From: an uncultured Sutterella sp.
Lineage (GTDB): Bacteria; Pseudomonadota; Gammaproteobacteria; Burkholderiales; Burkholderiaceae_F
DNA: 64,000 nucleotides
Direction of reading: 5' to 3'
Assembly: GCA_944392755.1 (NCBI GenBank)
Contig: CALXXT010000002.1
Span: forward strand, 62,001-126,000
Part shown: one piece after another, positions 35,840 to 45,244 of the stretch
How positions within the stretch are numbered: position 1 is the stretch's first letter
How the letters are laid out: every line of letters starts with the position of its first letter
Position numbers and translations under genes: made by a program
The notes under the pieces: generated by a model
The model's database searches: none
Seen by the model: the letters and a program-made list of their open reading frames with translations, nothing else
What the model was told of the DNA's origin: nothing

Positions 35840-37525
35840 TTAGCGACGGGGCTTGCGGGGCAAGCGACCGGTGGAGCCTTCAGGCCCTTCGTCGAACTTG
35901 ACGAGTGCGCTACGACCCTTGAGGCGCAGTCCTTGAAGCGACTTCACCACATGTTCGGCATGAGCTTCGGATACCTCTGCGAGCGTGAAACGGTCAAGGA
36001 TATGGATGGCGCCGATCGTTTTGGCCGGAATGCCGGCTTCGTTGGCGATGGCTCCCACAACGTCGCCGGGGCGGATGCCGGCGTGCCGTCCGAGCCCGAT
36101 GAAGATGCGCTTCATGCCCGTTTCTGGAGCGTTGATCGTTACCTTGATGGGCGCGCGTTCGGCGCGCTTTTTGCGTGGGCGTTCCGTGAATTCAGGAATG
36201 TCCGTGTCGTCGTCGGTGCGGTTTCCTGCAAGTTCTTCGGCGTAGCGGAGCGCTGCGGCGGCGACGTCGAAGGGATCGTGATTCTCGCAGAGCTGCTCGA
36301 CGACTACGCGGAATCGGTCGAGGCTTCCCGAAGCGAGAATTTCTTCAAGAGCACCGCGGGTGATTTCCAAACGCTTTGCGCGGGCGTCGGTGGCTGAAGG
36401 AACGCTGCGGATTTCGATCGAGGTCTTCGTCATGCGCTCGAGCGCGCGGATATGCCAGTGCTCGCGAGGCTCAAGGATGGTGATCGCCACTCCTGATCGG
36501 CCGGCGCGGCCCGTACGGCCGATGCGGTGAACGTACGTTTCGTACGAAGCCGGAATTCCGAAATTGATGACGTGGGAGAGATTCTCGAGATCGATGCCGC
36601 GAGCAGCGACGTCCGTAGCAACAATGGCGTCGAGCTGGCCGTTGCGCGCACGCCGCATGACGCGATCGCGTGTCGGTTGATCCAAGCCGCCGTGGAGCGC
36701 TTCGACGCCGTAGCCACGCGCGCGAAGACTTTCGGTCAGCTCGTCGACTTCGTTGCGGGTACGAGCGAAGATGATGGCCAGTGACGGGTTTTCCACGTCG
36801 AGAATGCGGCCAAGCGCCGCCACACGGTAGGCTTTGCCGACGATGTAGGCGATTTGGGGAACGCGCGGGCCCTCTTCGTCGGCTGAAGGCTTGCGTTCGA
36901 TGGTGATGCGGACTGGATCGTTCAGATGAGATTCAGCGATCGATGCGATCCTCGGTGGGAGCGTAGCTGAAAAGAGTGCAGTTTGAATGCCTTCGGGCAG
37001 ATGATCGAAGATAGCGTCAAGCTCGTCGGCAAAACCCATGTCGAGCATTTCGTCGGCTTCGTCGAGAACAACCGCCCGGATTTCGGAAAGCTCGAGCGTG
37101 CGGCGCGAGATGTGGTCAAGCGCACGGCCGGGTGTGGCAACGACGACATGCGTGCCGCGCTTGAGCGCGCGAATCTGGCGTTGGTATTCCTGACCGCCGT
37201 AAATCGGCGTCACGACGACGCCGGCCTTCTTGCCGTAGCCATGGAAGGCTTCGGCAACTTGAAGGCAAAGTTCGCGCGTCGGAACGAGAACGAGGATCTT
37301 GGGAAGACCAGCGTCTTCGCCGAGGACGTAGCGTTCAAGGAGCGGCAGTCCAAAGGCGGCCGTCTTACCAGTGCCGGTAGCGGCTTGCCCGAGAACGTCG
37401 GCGCCCTTCAGCAGAGCTGGAATAGCGGACTCCTGAATCGGCGTCGGCTCTTCAAAGCCGAGCTCTGCGAGGGATTGAACCAGGTCTTCGGAGAGACCGA
37501 GTTCGGAAAACGAGCGGGTGGTCAT
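35840..37525 (-). CDS. DEAD-box RNA helicase with DbpA-type RNA-binding domain
   Basis: A 561-residue helicase with Q motif (EPTPIQESAIPALL), ATGTGKT, DEAD, SAT, and the C-terminal RecA motifs (ARGIDLENLSHVINFGIP, HRIGRTGRAG). Residues from about 460 form a DbpA-like RNA-binding domain (MKRIFIGLGRHAGIRPGDVVGAIANEAGIP). This is the DeaD/CsdA-type layout involved in ribosome assembly and cold growth. ATG 37525 starts MTTRSFSELGL, the normal N-terminus. It sits between rplY and pth, an unusual place. Confidence 0.9.
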   Translation of the reverse strand: MTTRSFSELGLSEDLVQSLAELGFEEPTPIQESAIPALLKGADVLGQAATGTGKTAAFGLPLLERYVLGEDAGLPKILVLVPTRELCLQVAEAFHGYGKKAGVVVTPIYGGQEYQRQIRALKRGTHVVVATPGRALDHISRRTLELSEIRAVVLDEADEMLDMGFADELDAIFDHLPEGIQTALFSATLPPRIASIAESHLNDPVRITIERKPSADEEGPRVPQIAYIVGKAYRVAALGRILDVENPSLAIIFARTRNEVDELTESLRARGYGVEALHGGLDQPTRDRVMRRARNGQLDAIVATDVAARGIDLENLSHVINFGIPASYETYVHRIGRTGRAGRSGVAITILEPREHWHIRALERMTKTSIEIRSVPSATDARAKRLEITRGALEEILASGSLDRFRVVVEQLCENHDPFDVAAAALRYAEELAGNRTDDDTDIPEFTERPRKKRAERAPIKVTINAPETGMKRIFIGLGRHAGIRPGDVVGAIANEAGIPAKTIGAIHILDRFTLAEVSEAHAEHVVKSLQGLRLKGRSALVKFDEGPEGSTGRLPRKPRR

Positions 37526-37602
37526 GAGCATGAATCCAATCAAAGCCACTCGCTAGGCAACTGGCGGCGCGGCGCAGATCGAGCAAACGGCTTGTTCATA
37601 AC

Positions 37603-37642
37603 AGGAAAGGCCCGCGTCGGACCGAAGTCCGGAGCGGGCCTT
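37603..37642 (-). terminator. Terminator of rplY
   Basis: AAGGCCCGC (37607-37615) pairs with GCGGGCCTT (37634-37642), with an inner GGAC/GTCC stem. On the minus strand TTTCCTG follows. It isolates the prs-rplY transcript from the helicase gene. Confidence 0.65.
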
Positions 37643-37667
37643 CGCAATGAGCTGCGGGAAACCGCGC

Positions 37668-38306
37668 TTACTTGCTTTCGCCTTCGGCCGCAGGAGCGGC
37701 AGCGGCTTCCGCGGCAGGTGCAGCACCTTCTTCCGCGGCGGCTTCCGGAATTTCATCGGCCACAGGAGCGATGACGGAGGCGATGACGACGCCTTCGGCG
37801 ACGGACACGCCTTCAGGCAGCGGGAGGTCGTCCGAGTGCAGGGTCATGCCCGATTCCATCTTCGAGAGGTCGACGTCGATGAATTCAGGCAGCTGACGCG
37901 GCAGGCAGGTCACTTCCACATAGGCGGCGGCGCGGCTGATGATGGCCTTGTCTACCTTGACGGCAGGGCTGACTTCTTCGCCGTGGAAGTGGAGCGGGAC
38001 GCGCATCGTGATCGGTTCGTCGGCGCTGATGCGCTGGAAGTCGATGTGCATCACCTGGGGCTTGTAGGGGTGCATCTGGAAGGCGCGGAGAATGACGAGT
38101 TCTTCCTGGCCGTCAAGTTCCATCGTCAGAACCGAAGCGTGGAACTTTTCCTTGCGCAGAGCGTAGAAAATCGGATTGTGTTCAAGCACGATCGGGGTAG
38201 CGGGGACGTTGCCGCCGTAAACAATGCCGGGCAGCTTGTCCGCACGACGCAGACGGCGGCTCGCACCCGTACCTTGCGCCTTGCGCGTGGTGGCGATGAC
38301 TTTCAT
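37668..38306 (-). CDS. rplY: 50S ribosomal protein L25/general stress protein Ctc
   Basis: A 212-residue long form of L25 (TL5/Ctc type) that binds 5S rRNA. The N-terminal L25 domain starts KVIATTRKAQGTGASRRLRRADKLPGIVYGG; the C-terminal beta domain is followed by an alanine/glutamate-rich acidic tail. ATG 38306 with a GGAG ribosome site sets the start. Confidence 0.95.
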   Translation of the reverse strand: MKVIATTRKAQGTGASRRLRRADKLPGIVYGGNVPATPIVLEHNPIFYALRKEKFHASVLTMELDGQEELVILRAFQMHPYKPQVMHIDFQRISADEPITMRVPLHFHGEEVSPAVKVDKAIISRAAAYVEVTCLPRQLPEFIDVDLSKMESGMTLHSDDLPLPEGVSVAEGVVIASVIAPVADEIPEAAAEEGAAPAAEAAAAPAAEGESK

Positions 38307-38390
38307 GGGATGACTCCAAAAAAAAACAAGTGATGGTTGAAAACTGCGGAAGTCAGACCGCGACCAGTCCAACCTCCGCAATGATTCGGA

Positions 38391-39353
38391 TCAGCACTCA
38401 GTGAAGAGGCTGCTGACCGAGGCTTCCCGAGCGATGCGTGAAAGGGCCTCGCCGACAAGGTCGGCGCAGGAGACCTGACGGATCTTCGGGCAGCTTTCAG
38501 CTTCAGCTGAAAGCGGAATCGTGTCGGTGACGACGAGCTCATCGAGCGCGGAGTTCTTGATTCGGTCGATGGCGGCGCCGGAGAGCACCGGATGGGTGAT
38601 GTAGGCCACGACGCCGAGTGCGCCGCGTTCCTTAAGCGCGCCTGCAGCGTTGCAGAGCGTTCCAGCCGTATCGACGATATCGTCGGTGATGATGCAGGTG
38701 CGGCCTGCAACGTCGCCGATGATGTTCATGATTTCGGCGACGTTGGCGCGGGGACGGCGCTTGTCGATGATCGCAAGATCCGTTTCGAGGGCCTTGGCCA
38801 TGGCGCGGGCGCGGACCACGCCACCAACGTCAGGCGAAACCACGATGGGGTTTTCGAGCCGGCGCGAGCGCAGATCGCTCAGGAGCACCGGCGTTGCATA
38901 GATGTTGTCGACGGGAATGTCGAAGAAGCCCTGAATCTGATCGGCATGCAAGTCCATCGTCAGGACGTGATCCACGCCTGCAGACTGAAGCATGTTGGCC
39001 ACAACCTTGGCGGAAATCGCCACGCGCGTCGAGCGGGGACGACGGTCCTGCCGGGCATAGCCGTAATACGGAATGGCAGCCGTAATGCGGCGGGCGGAGG
39101 CGCGCTTCAGCGCATCCGTCATGATCATCAGCTCCATCAGGTTGTCATTGGTCGGAGCGCAGGTGCTCTGAAGAATGAACACGTCCTTGCCACGGACGTT
39201 TTCGAGAATTTGAACGTTGACTTCACCGTCGCTGAAGCGGGTGACGGACGCTTGGCCGAGGGGAAGGTTGAGGTAACGCGAGACGGCCTGGGCAAGCTTG
39301 GGATTGGCATTGCCCGAGAAGACCATCATACTTTCCGGCACCATGGGGACCAT
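38391..39353 (-). CDS. prs: Ribose-phosphate pyrophosphokinase
   Basis: Makes PRPP for nucleotides, histidine, tryptophan and NAD. The 320-residue protein has [63 protein letters not shown] and the PRPP loop [13 protein letters not shown]. Located downstream of tRNA-Gln and upstream of rplY, the classic betaproteobacterial order. Confidence 0.97.
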   Translation of the reverse strand: MVPMVPESMMVFSGNANPKLAQAVSRYLNLPLGQASVTRFSDGEVNVQILENVRGKDVFILQSTCAPTNDNLMELMIMTDALKRASARRITAAIPYYGYARQDRRPRSTRVAISAKVVANMLQSAGVDHVLTMDLHADQIQGFFDIPVDNIYATPVLLSDLRSRRLENPIVVSPDVGGVVRARAMAKALETDLAIIDKRRPRANVAEIMNIIGDVAGRTCIITDDIVDTAGTLCNAAGALKERGALGVVAYITHPVLSGAAIDRIKNSALDELVVTDTIPLSAEAESCPKIRQVSCADLVGEALSRIAREASVSSLFTEC

Positions 39354-39440
39354 GACTCTGCTCTATCTCGGAGGTTGAGCGTTCTTTACGAACGTCGAAA
39401 ATAAAAATGATGATGCGCCGAACATTTCGACGCACGGTCT

Positions 39441-39458
39441 TTGAAGCCAAAGCTTCAA
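39441..39458 (-). other. Hairpin downstream of tRNA-Gln
   Basis: TTGAAGC / GCTTCAA (7 bp, loop CAAA) lies 4 nt beyond the CCA end of the tRNA gene. No T run follows, so it may serve 3' processing of the tRNA from a tRNA-prs transcript rather than termination. Confidence 0.4.
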
Positions 39459-39462
39459 GGGT

Positions 39463-39540
39463 TGGCAGGGGCAGAAGGATTCGAACCTTCGAATGCCGGA
39501 ATCAAAATCCGGTGCCTTAGGCCAGCTTGGCGATGCCCCT
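39463..39540 (-). tRNA. tRNA-Gln (anticodon TTG)
   Basis: A 78-nt tRNA with encoded CCA. The acceptor stem is AGGGGCA / TGCCCCT, then discriminator G and CCA. The anticodon stem CCGGA / TCCGG encloses the loop TTTTGAT, giving anticodon TTG for CAA codons. The T arm contains GGTTCGAATCC. It lies between ispE and prs. Confidence 0.95.
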
Positions 39541-39551
39541 TTCATCCTTTC

Positions 39552-40433
39552 CTACTCGGGCACCCACGATGAAAGCGGATGCTGCGCGAGCCCAGCCGCC
39601 TGAAAGAGCGCCCAATTCGACGGCAATGCCGCTAGAGAGACGGGCAGATCGGACGTCTGAACCGCGAAGACTGCGCTGCCGGAACCCGTCATGCGTGGTT
39701 TCAGTCCACATGCATGGAGAGCGTCGACGGCCTGCCCGATTTCCGGTGCCGCAAGCTCGGCAACAGGTTGCAGATCATTGCGTCCGGGAAGTAGGGGCCA
39801 GTCTTCCTGAATCAAGTCAGAAAAGACATGTATTTTCTTGGATTTGGTGTTGCGTGTCAAGCTTGGGGAGGCAAAGATTTCAGCCGTCGAGACATGTACA
39901 CCAGGCCAGATGACCACGTAGCGGGTCGGTGGAATCTCAAGGGGCAGAAGCTGCTCTCCAATCCCCTCGGCAAAGGCAGATTTTCCAAAGATGAAGAAGG
40001 GCACGTCCGCGCCGAGCGAGAGGCCGATGCGCGCGAGTTCGTTTCGATTCAGGCCGAGCCGCCAGAGCGCATTGAGTCCAATGAGCGTCGTGGCGGCATC
40101 CGAGCTGCCGCCACCCATGCCGGCTCCCGCGGGGATTCTCTTTCGAACGGAGATTTCAGCGCCGCGGTTGCACCCCGTCTCCTGGCGCAGCGCTTCAGCG
40201 GCGCGTACGCAGAGATCGAGTTCCGGCGCGCCTATCACGTCTCCATTGCGCCGGACGGCGCCGTCCTCTCGGTCGATGAGCGTCACGTCGTCGCAAAGAT
40301 CAATGAGCGTAAGCGCGGACTGCAGAAGGTGCCGTCCGTCCGTCCGACGTCCGACGACGTGCAGAAAAAGATTGAGCTTTGCCGGAGCGGGCAGATTGAA
40401 GAAGGCCCTGGTGGGCAGTTTAGGACTGGCCAT
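39552..40433 (-). CDS. ispE: 4-diphosphocytidyl-2-C-methyl-D-erythritol kinase
   Basis: A GHMP kinase of the MEP isoprenoid pathway (293 residues). Motifs: PAPAKLNLFLHVVGRRTDGRHLLQS near the start, the ATP loop PAGAGMGGGSSDAATTLIGLN, and the C-terminal MTGSGSAVFAV. The ispE start overlaps the end of lolB by 14 bp, so the two are co-transcribed. Confidence 0.95.
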   Translation of the reverse strand: MASPKLPTRAFFNLPAPAKLNLFLHVVGRRTDGRHLLQSALTLIDLCDDVTLIDREDGAVRRNGDVIGAPELDLCVRAAEALRQETGCNRGAEISVRKRIPAGAGMGGGSSDAATTLIGLNALWRLGLNRNELARIGLSLGADVPFFIFGKSAFAEGIGEQLLPLEIPPTRYVVIWPGVHVSTAEIFASPSLTRNTKSKKIHVFSDLIQEDWPLLPGRNDLQPVAELAAPEIGQAVDALHACGLKPRMTGSGSAVFAVQTSDLPVSLAALPSNWALFQAAGLAQHPLSSWVPE

Positions 40434-40947
40434 TGGAATCCATCAAAATGGTTAGCAAGACCGTAGGTTGAGACTGCGGATTGCTGATTCTCAGCCTCGA
40501 AGGCGTTCCGTCAGGCGTGCGCTCGAGCACTTGGATCACCCATGGGCCGAGGCGTGAGAGGTTCGGCAGGGCGCCCTCCTGACGGACGGCGGATGCGAGC
40601 GCCTCGGCGGGAATCGAAAACCCGAAGGCTTGGCGGCTGAGCTCGTCGAGGGACGAAGCGCTGAGGACTTCGTCGCCGTGAGCGCTACGCGACAGCGAGG
40701 CTCCCTTCGGCGAGGACTCGAGACGGGCGACGATGCCCGAGAGCGGCGTAAGAAGATCGAGCCTAAGCATTTGGTCCGTGAACGCACACTCGAAGCGGCC
40801 GCTTTGGGCTACGCGTTTTTCTGCAAGCTTGGCAGTAAGCGAAAAGCGACCGCGGATCACGCGGGCGTTCGGAGGCGTAAGCGAGACGCAACCGCCGAGC
40901 GCGCCGAGAAGCGTCATCATGGTTAAAAGATTTCTTCTTGATGTCAT
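40420..40947 (-). CDS. lolB: Outer-membrane lipoprotein receptor LolB
   Basis: LolB receives lipoproteins from LolA and inserts them in the outer membrane. The 175-residue protein has a lipoprotein signal with lipobox LGGC (C20) and a weakly conserved LolB beta fold (RGRFSLTAKL; FECAFTDQMLRLDLLTPLSGIVARL). Identification is strengthened by its place between a TPR protein gene and ispE. The start codon overlaps the TPR gene stop. Confidence 0.88.
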   Translation of the reverse strand: MTSRRNLLTMMTLLGALGGCVSLTPPNARVIRGRFSLTAKLAEKRVAQSGRFECAFTDQMLRLDLLTPLSGIVARLESSPKGASLSRSAHGDEVLSASSLDELSRQAFGFSIPAEALASAVRQEGALPNLSRLGPWVIQVLERTPDGTPSRLRISNPQSQPTVLLTILMDSNGQS

Positions 40948-42728
40948 GGCGCTGTGCTGGAAGCGGTTGGAAGGCGAAGCTCGAATCGTCGAGCGAGCGC
41001 TTCGGCCTTTTTCGGATCGGCGCCGCGTTTGAGGCTTTCCTCAAGAATGCTTTCGGCTTCGCTCTTGCGCCCACTCGTACAGAGAATCTCTACAAGGTGC
41101 AGAGCCGACTCCGGGTCGTACCGGCGCTTGAGAGAGGCGCGCACGAATTCAATCGCGCTCCGGTAGCGACCTTCTCGATACGCAAGCCACCCCATGGAGT
41201 CGAGAATGTAGGGGTCGAGCGGGGCGGCTCGGTAGGCCTTTTCCAGATGCAGCCGCGCCTCATCGAGCCGCTCGCCTCGATCGGCGAGAAGGTAGCCGAG
41301 GGCATTGTTGGCCTGAACGTGCTCAGGATTCATGGCGAGAAGCGCTTCAAGATGGCCGATGGCAACTTCGCTTTCCGCAGCTGCCTCGGCTGCCATGGCG
41401 GCTTCGTAGCGGATTTCGGGTTCGGTCGGATAAGCCTTGACGGCCTCCTCGAGGAATTCATGGGCCTCTCGGTTTCGACCTGCCTCGATGAGGAGCGAAG
41501 CTTCCGCACTGTAGAGCGCTGGTGCGTCGAGGGAAAGCTCCTCGCGGGCCTCTTTCAGAACGGCAAGCGCTTCGTCGAGACGATGGAGATCCGCCAGACA
41601 GATGGCCTCGCGAATTTTGGCCTGAGCGGCGTAGGGGCCGCCGAGAAGCTCTGCGTAGTAGTCGGCGGCCCGTTCCAGCGCATGCTGCTCGAGCGCGGCA
41701 TTTCCGAGAAGAAGCCAGACTTCGCTGCGGGAGAGATCAATATCCTCATTTTCCTGACGAATTGCGTCGATGTAGCCGTTGAAGTGCTTTTCTGCGCGAA
41801 CGGGATCCTGACATTCCATGGCGAGCTGCCCTGCGCCGTAGAGAATCTTTGGATTCTTTGGCGAATGCTTGACGGCGAGGTCGAGATTCTTCAGCGCGGT
41901 GGCCCGCTGACCGCGCCGTTGCTCGACCCGACCAACAACGAGTCGGATGAAGCTGTCTTGCGGATGCCGGTCCAGAAACTGAGAGAGCATGCGAAAGGTG
42001 AGGTCTGCGTTGAAGTTCCAGCAGACGTCTGCGGCCTTGCCCATGACGTCGGAATCGTTCGGTGCGGCTCGAACGGCGAGCTGCGCAGCGCTACAGCCTT
42101 CGGCCGGACGGCCGCCCCTCTGCAGGAGCTGCGCGTAATTGATGAGCACCTGAGGGTTCGAATTGAATTTTTGCACCCAGGGTTCCGCCGCCCGCACGAT
42201 AAGCGCGCTTGGAGCCTGCATCGGCTGAGTGAAAGGCTGCAACGCCCGTGCAAGCCAGTCGCCAGGCTTCGATTTTGCGTTTTTGCCGAGCGTTTCATTC
42301 ATGCGCACCAAGAGGGCGTCGACTTCAGGGGCAGAGCCGCGCTCCACCGCATCGGCAAGCACCGAGTGGTACGGCAGCTCGGCGCTCTTGTCGATGTCGA
42401 TCCAGAGTTTCGCGGCGCGGACGACGCCTTCGGGATTGCGGGCAGTAATTGCGGCCCGCCACGCCATGGCCGCGACCTGCGCGGATCGGGTTTTCTTCGC
42501 AGCGTCAAAGAATGCTTCAAAAGCGAATTCGGGCTGTTTGCGATGTTCGGCAATTCCTCCAGCAATCAGCTCGAACAGCGTCATGTCTGCCGTGGAGACG
42601 GGGGGATGCGCACGGGGAATTTCCGGCTGAGCGGCAGCATTTTGAAATTCCGGCAGCGCATGGGCGGGCAGCGCAAGAAGAAGGAGGCTGCATCCCGCCC
42701 CGCAGATGGTGGAAGTAAATTGGCGCAT
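40944..42728 (-). CDS. Periplasmic tetratricopeptide-repeat protein
   Basis: A 594-residue protein with a signal peptide (ends ALPAHA) and many TPR-like helical repeats, clearest in the C-terminal half (GHLEALLAMNPEHVQANNALGYLLADRGERLDEARLHLEKAYRAAPLDPYILDSMGWLAYREGRYRSAIEF). Such a protein is commonly encoded upstream of lolB in betaproteobacteria. It is probably a scaffold in the periplasm or outer membrane; no partner can be named. ATG 42728 puts the signal peptide first; longer readings run into mutY. Confidence 0.82.
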   Translation of the reverse strand: MRQFTSTICGAGCSLLLLALPAHALPEFQNAAAQPEIPRAHPPVSTADMTLFELIAGGIAEHRKQPEFAFEAFFDAAKKTRSAQVAAMAWRAAITARNPEGVVRAAKLWIDIDKSAELPYHSVLADAVERGSAPEVDALLVRMNETLGKNAKSKPGDWLARALQPFTQPMQAPSALIVRAAEPWVQKFNSNPQVLINYAQLLQRGGRPAEGCSAAQLAVRAAPNDSDVMGKAADVCWNFNADLTFRMLSQFLDRHPQDSFIRLVVGRVEQRRGQRATALKNLDLAVKHSPKNPKILYGAGQLAMECQDPVRAEKHFNGYIDAIRQENEDIDLSRSEVWLLLGNAALEQHALERAADYYAELLGGPYAAQAKIREAICLADLHRLDEALAVLKEAREELSLDAPALYSAEASLLIEAGRNREAHEFLEEAVKAYPTEPEIRYEAAMAAEAAAESEVAIGHLEALLAMNPEHVQANNALGYLLADRGERLDEARLHLEKAYRAAPLDPYILDSMGWLAYREGRYRSAIEFVRASLKRRYDPESALHLVEILCTSGRKSEAESILEESLKRGADPKKAEALARRFELRLPTASSTAP

Positions 42729-42832
42729 GACGATGGTTCTCAAGTCAACCCTCGGAATAAGGCATTGTATCGGGAGGCGCGCCCTTCGTTCGTGGTGGTC
42801 TATGTCAGAATGGCTTCTCAAGGAGGATCGAT

Positions 42833-43858
42833 ATGGACAGCACTTTCGCCGAAAGGCTTGAGGCCTGGCAGCGGCAATTCGGACGGAACACCCTGCCGTG
42901 GCAGTCGACGAAAGACCCATACGCTCGTTGGGTGAGCGAGATCATGTTGCAGCAGACGCAGGTAGAAACTGTTCGGGCGTACTACTTGAGGTTTATCGAA
43001 CGCTTTCCGACGGTTTCGGATTTGGCTGCCGCACCCAAAATGGAAGTGATGAAGCTTTGGGAAGGACTCGGCTACTACCGGCGAGCCGAGAATCTGCACC
43101 GGGCCGCGCGGGAAGTCATGGTCCGGTTTGGCGGCCGAATGCCGAAGGATGCGGCCGATCTGTTGACGCTCCCGGGCATCGGCGACTACACCGCAAACGC
43201 AGTGGCGGCATTTTGCGGCGGCCGTCTGCTCAAGGCGCCCGTCGATGGGAACGTGCGTCGAGTGTTGAGTCGTTGCTTTTGCGAGGAGTCTTTCCTGGCG
43301 TTGCCTCCCAAGCCGCGGCGGGTGGATGAAATTGCCGCCGCGGCCATGTCGGACGCTTCGGATGCAGGAGTCTTCACGCAGGCGGTTTTCGACCTGGGGG
43401 CGCTCGTCTGCCGTCCGAAGACGCCAAAGTGCGATGCATGTCCGCTCCTGCAGACGTGCCGCGCAAAGGCCTGGGGCGTCGAAGCGAGGGTTCCGCTGAC
43501 GGTGCGCCCGGCAAAGGGATCGCGCATCTACATCGTCCCTGTAGATCTCTTCGAAGCGGAAACCAAGCTTAAGGAGACCGAGGGTGGTCTCTGGTCTGGC
43601 CTCTGGGCGCCAAGCGGCATGCATCAATCCGGGGAGGCGGTCGAAGAGCCTTCCGGCGGCTTTCGCCGTGTAGGTTTGCCTCCGTTGAAGCATCTTTTGA
43701 CGCATCTTGAAGTCACCTTCGTGCCTTTTGTGCGTGAATTCGATTCGCGGGAAGCCTTTGAGAAGCTTCCTGGAGAGGTTTTCCCGCTTGATGCGCTTCC
43801 GCCCTTGAGCGTGCCGGTTCGAAAAATATACGACGCGCTCGCTGAGCGGATTCGTTAG
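42833..43858 (+). CDS. mutY: A/G-specific adenine DNA glycosylase
   Basis: MutY removes adenine mispaired with 8-oxoguanine. The 341-residue protein has catalytic Glu36 (SEIMLQQTQV), the helix-hairpin-helix LPGIGDYTANAV, catalytic Asp138 in VDGNVRRVLSR, the iron-sulfur cysteines C193, C200, C203, C209, and a C-terminal NUDIX-like recognition domain. An excellent ribosome site (AAGGAGGA) precedes ATG 42833. It diverges from the TPR gene. Confidence 0.96.
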   Translation: MDSTFAERLEAWQRQFGRNTLPWQSTKDPYARWVSEIMLQQTQVETVRAYYLRFIERFPTVSDLAAAPKMEVMKLWEGLGYYRRAENLHRAAREVMVRFGGRMPKDAADLLTLPGIGDYTANAVAAFCGGRLLKAPVDGNVRRVLSRCFCEESFLALPPKPRRVDEIAAAAMSDASDAGVFTQAVFDLGALVCRPKTPKCDACPLLQTCRAKAWGVEARVPLTVRPAKGSRIYIVPVDLFEAETKLKETEGGLWSGLWAPSGMHQSGEAVEEPSGGFRRVGLPPLKHLLTHLEVTFVPFVREFDSREAFEKLPGEVFPLDALPPLSVPVRKIYDALAERIR

Positions 43859-43864
43859 ACCTGC

Positions 43865-44749
43865 TCAAATGGTTTGCTTGAGGTTGCCTGCTCGGTTGCC
43901 GAGCGCGCGGTGCCGAACGATCGTTCCCGCCATTCGGCTGAAGCGGCGGCCCAGCGCTTCGGCCACGTAGACCGAGCGGTGCTGCCCGCCGGTGCATCCG
44001 ATGCACACCGTCAGGTAGTGGCGGTTCTGCGCACGATAGTGCGGGTACCACCGGCTGATGAAGCATTCGATGTCGTCGATCATTTCGGCGACGAGCGGCT
44101 CGCGCTCGAGAAACGCGGCGACCGGAGCATCTCTTCCGGTCAAGACGCGAAGTTCGGGATCGTAGTATGGGTTCGGCAGACAGCGCACATCGAAGACGAG
44201 ATCTGCGGTGCCCGGAACGCCGAGTTTGAATGCGAAGGACTCAAAGGTGAGCGTCATCTTAGCCGCCGGCTGTTCGATGAAGGACTGCACCCAATTGCGA
44301 AGCTGCGCGGGCAGGAGCTGAGTCGTGTCGATCACGTGCGCGGATGTGGCGAAGGGATCCAGAAGCCGGCGTTCCGTGCGGATGGCCTCAAGGAGCGTCA
44401 CCTCTTCATCATGGTGCTCTGCCTTTGTAGAAAGCGGATGCCGCCGACGGGTCTCAGAAAAGCGACGGACAAGCTCTTCGTCCGAAGCGGTGAGGAAGAG
44501 AACGCGAATGTCGAAATGCTCTTGAGCCAAGGTGGAAAGCGATTCGATCACGGTGTCGTACGTTGCGTGCGAACGTGCGTCAATGGCAACCGCTGCGGCG
44601 CGCGTGCCGTCTTCTCGGAGCTTTCTCGCGATGGGTAGCAGGAACTCGGCCGGCAGATTGTCGATGCAGTAGTAGCCGCAATCCTCAAGCTGGCGAATGG
44701 CGATCGACTTGCCGCTCCCGGAGAGTCCCGTCACCAAAACGAGCTGCAT
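43865..44749 (-). CDS. rapZ: RNase adapter protein RapZ
   Basis: RapZ is a P-loop protein that in enterobacteria guides RNase E to the GlmZ sRNA and controls amino-sugar synthesis. The 294-residue protein has the Walker A GLSGSGKS, DNLPAEFL, and the C-terminal CIGCTGGQHRSVYVAEALGRR. In this lineage the target RNA is unknown. It follows ptsN with a 21-bp gap and no hprK between. Confidence 0.94.
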   Translation of the reverse strand: MQLVLVTGLSGSGKSIAIRQLEDCGYYCIDNLPAEFLLPIARKLREDGTRAAAVAIDARSHATYDTVIESLSTLAQEHFDIRVLFLTASDEELVRRFSETRRRHPLSTKAEHHDEEVTLLEAIRTERRLLDPFATSAHVIDTTQLLPAQLRNWVQSFIEQPAAKMTLTFESFAFKLGVPGTADLVFDVRCLPNPYYDPELRVLTGRDAPVAAFLEREPLVAEMIDDIECFISRWYPHYRAQNRHYLTVCIGCTGGQHRSVYVAEALGRRFSRMAGTIVRHRALGNRAGNLKQTI

Positions 44750-44770
44750 GCTGGAGCCTCCAAATAAGAA

Positions 44771-45244
44771 TCAATCGTGCAGATCGGCCGGCGGTTCCCA
44801 GCCGTGAATGAAGCGGCAGACGGTTTCGGCGTCAGGAGCCTCAGAGAGCGCTCGACGGCAGGATGCGTCCTGCAAAAGGACAGCCGTCTCCCGCAGAAGC
44901 GCGAGGTGAGCCTTTGCGCCCGTCTCTACATTCGGCGCAAGGATGCTGATGATGAGGCGCAGGGGTTCTTCCGAGTCGCAGGCAAGAGGCGTTTTGAGTC
45001 GGATGAAGACGACTGCAGGAGCCGCAAGGCCGTCAATGCGGCCGTGGGGAATCCCGCAGCCCTCGCCCAAGTTGGTCGAACCGAGCTTCTCGCGCTCAAA
45101 AATGGCCTCAAAGGCTTCATCGTGAGGAATGCCGTAGGCGGATTCGAAAAGCAGGGCGCACTCTTCAAAAAGCCGCTTGCGGCTCGAGACGTCGACGTCA
45201 AGCCGTACGGTTTCCAATGTGAAATGTTCGGAGAGCAGATTCAT
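44771..45244 (-). CDS. ptsN: PTS IIA-like nitrogen regulatory protein
   Basis: PtsN (EIIA-Ntr) is the terminal phospho-acceptor of the nitrogen PTS and regulates potassium and other processes by protein contacts. The 157-residue protein has the phospho-histidine in EGCGIPHGRI (H67 or near) and the family beta-sandwich. Its start overlaps the rpoN stop (ATGA). Confidence 0.92.
   Translation of the reverse strand: MNLLSEHFTLETVRLDVDVSSRKRLFEECALLFESAYGIPHDEAFEAIFEREKLGSTNLGEGCGIPHGRIDGLAAPAVVFIRLKTPLACDSEEPLRLIISILAPNVETGAKAHLALLRETAVLLQDASCRRALSEAPDAETVCRFIHGWEPPADLHD

Noticed and set aside
40938-42935. A 665-codon open frame opposite the TPR protein gene
   Set aside because: It is the antisense shadow of a real signal-peptide and TPR protein whose stop and start couple with lolB.
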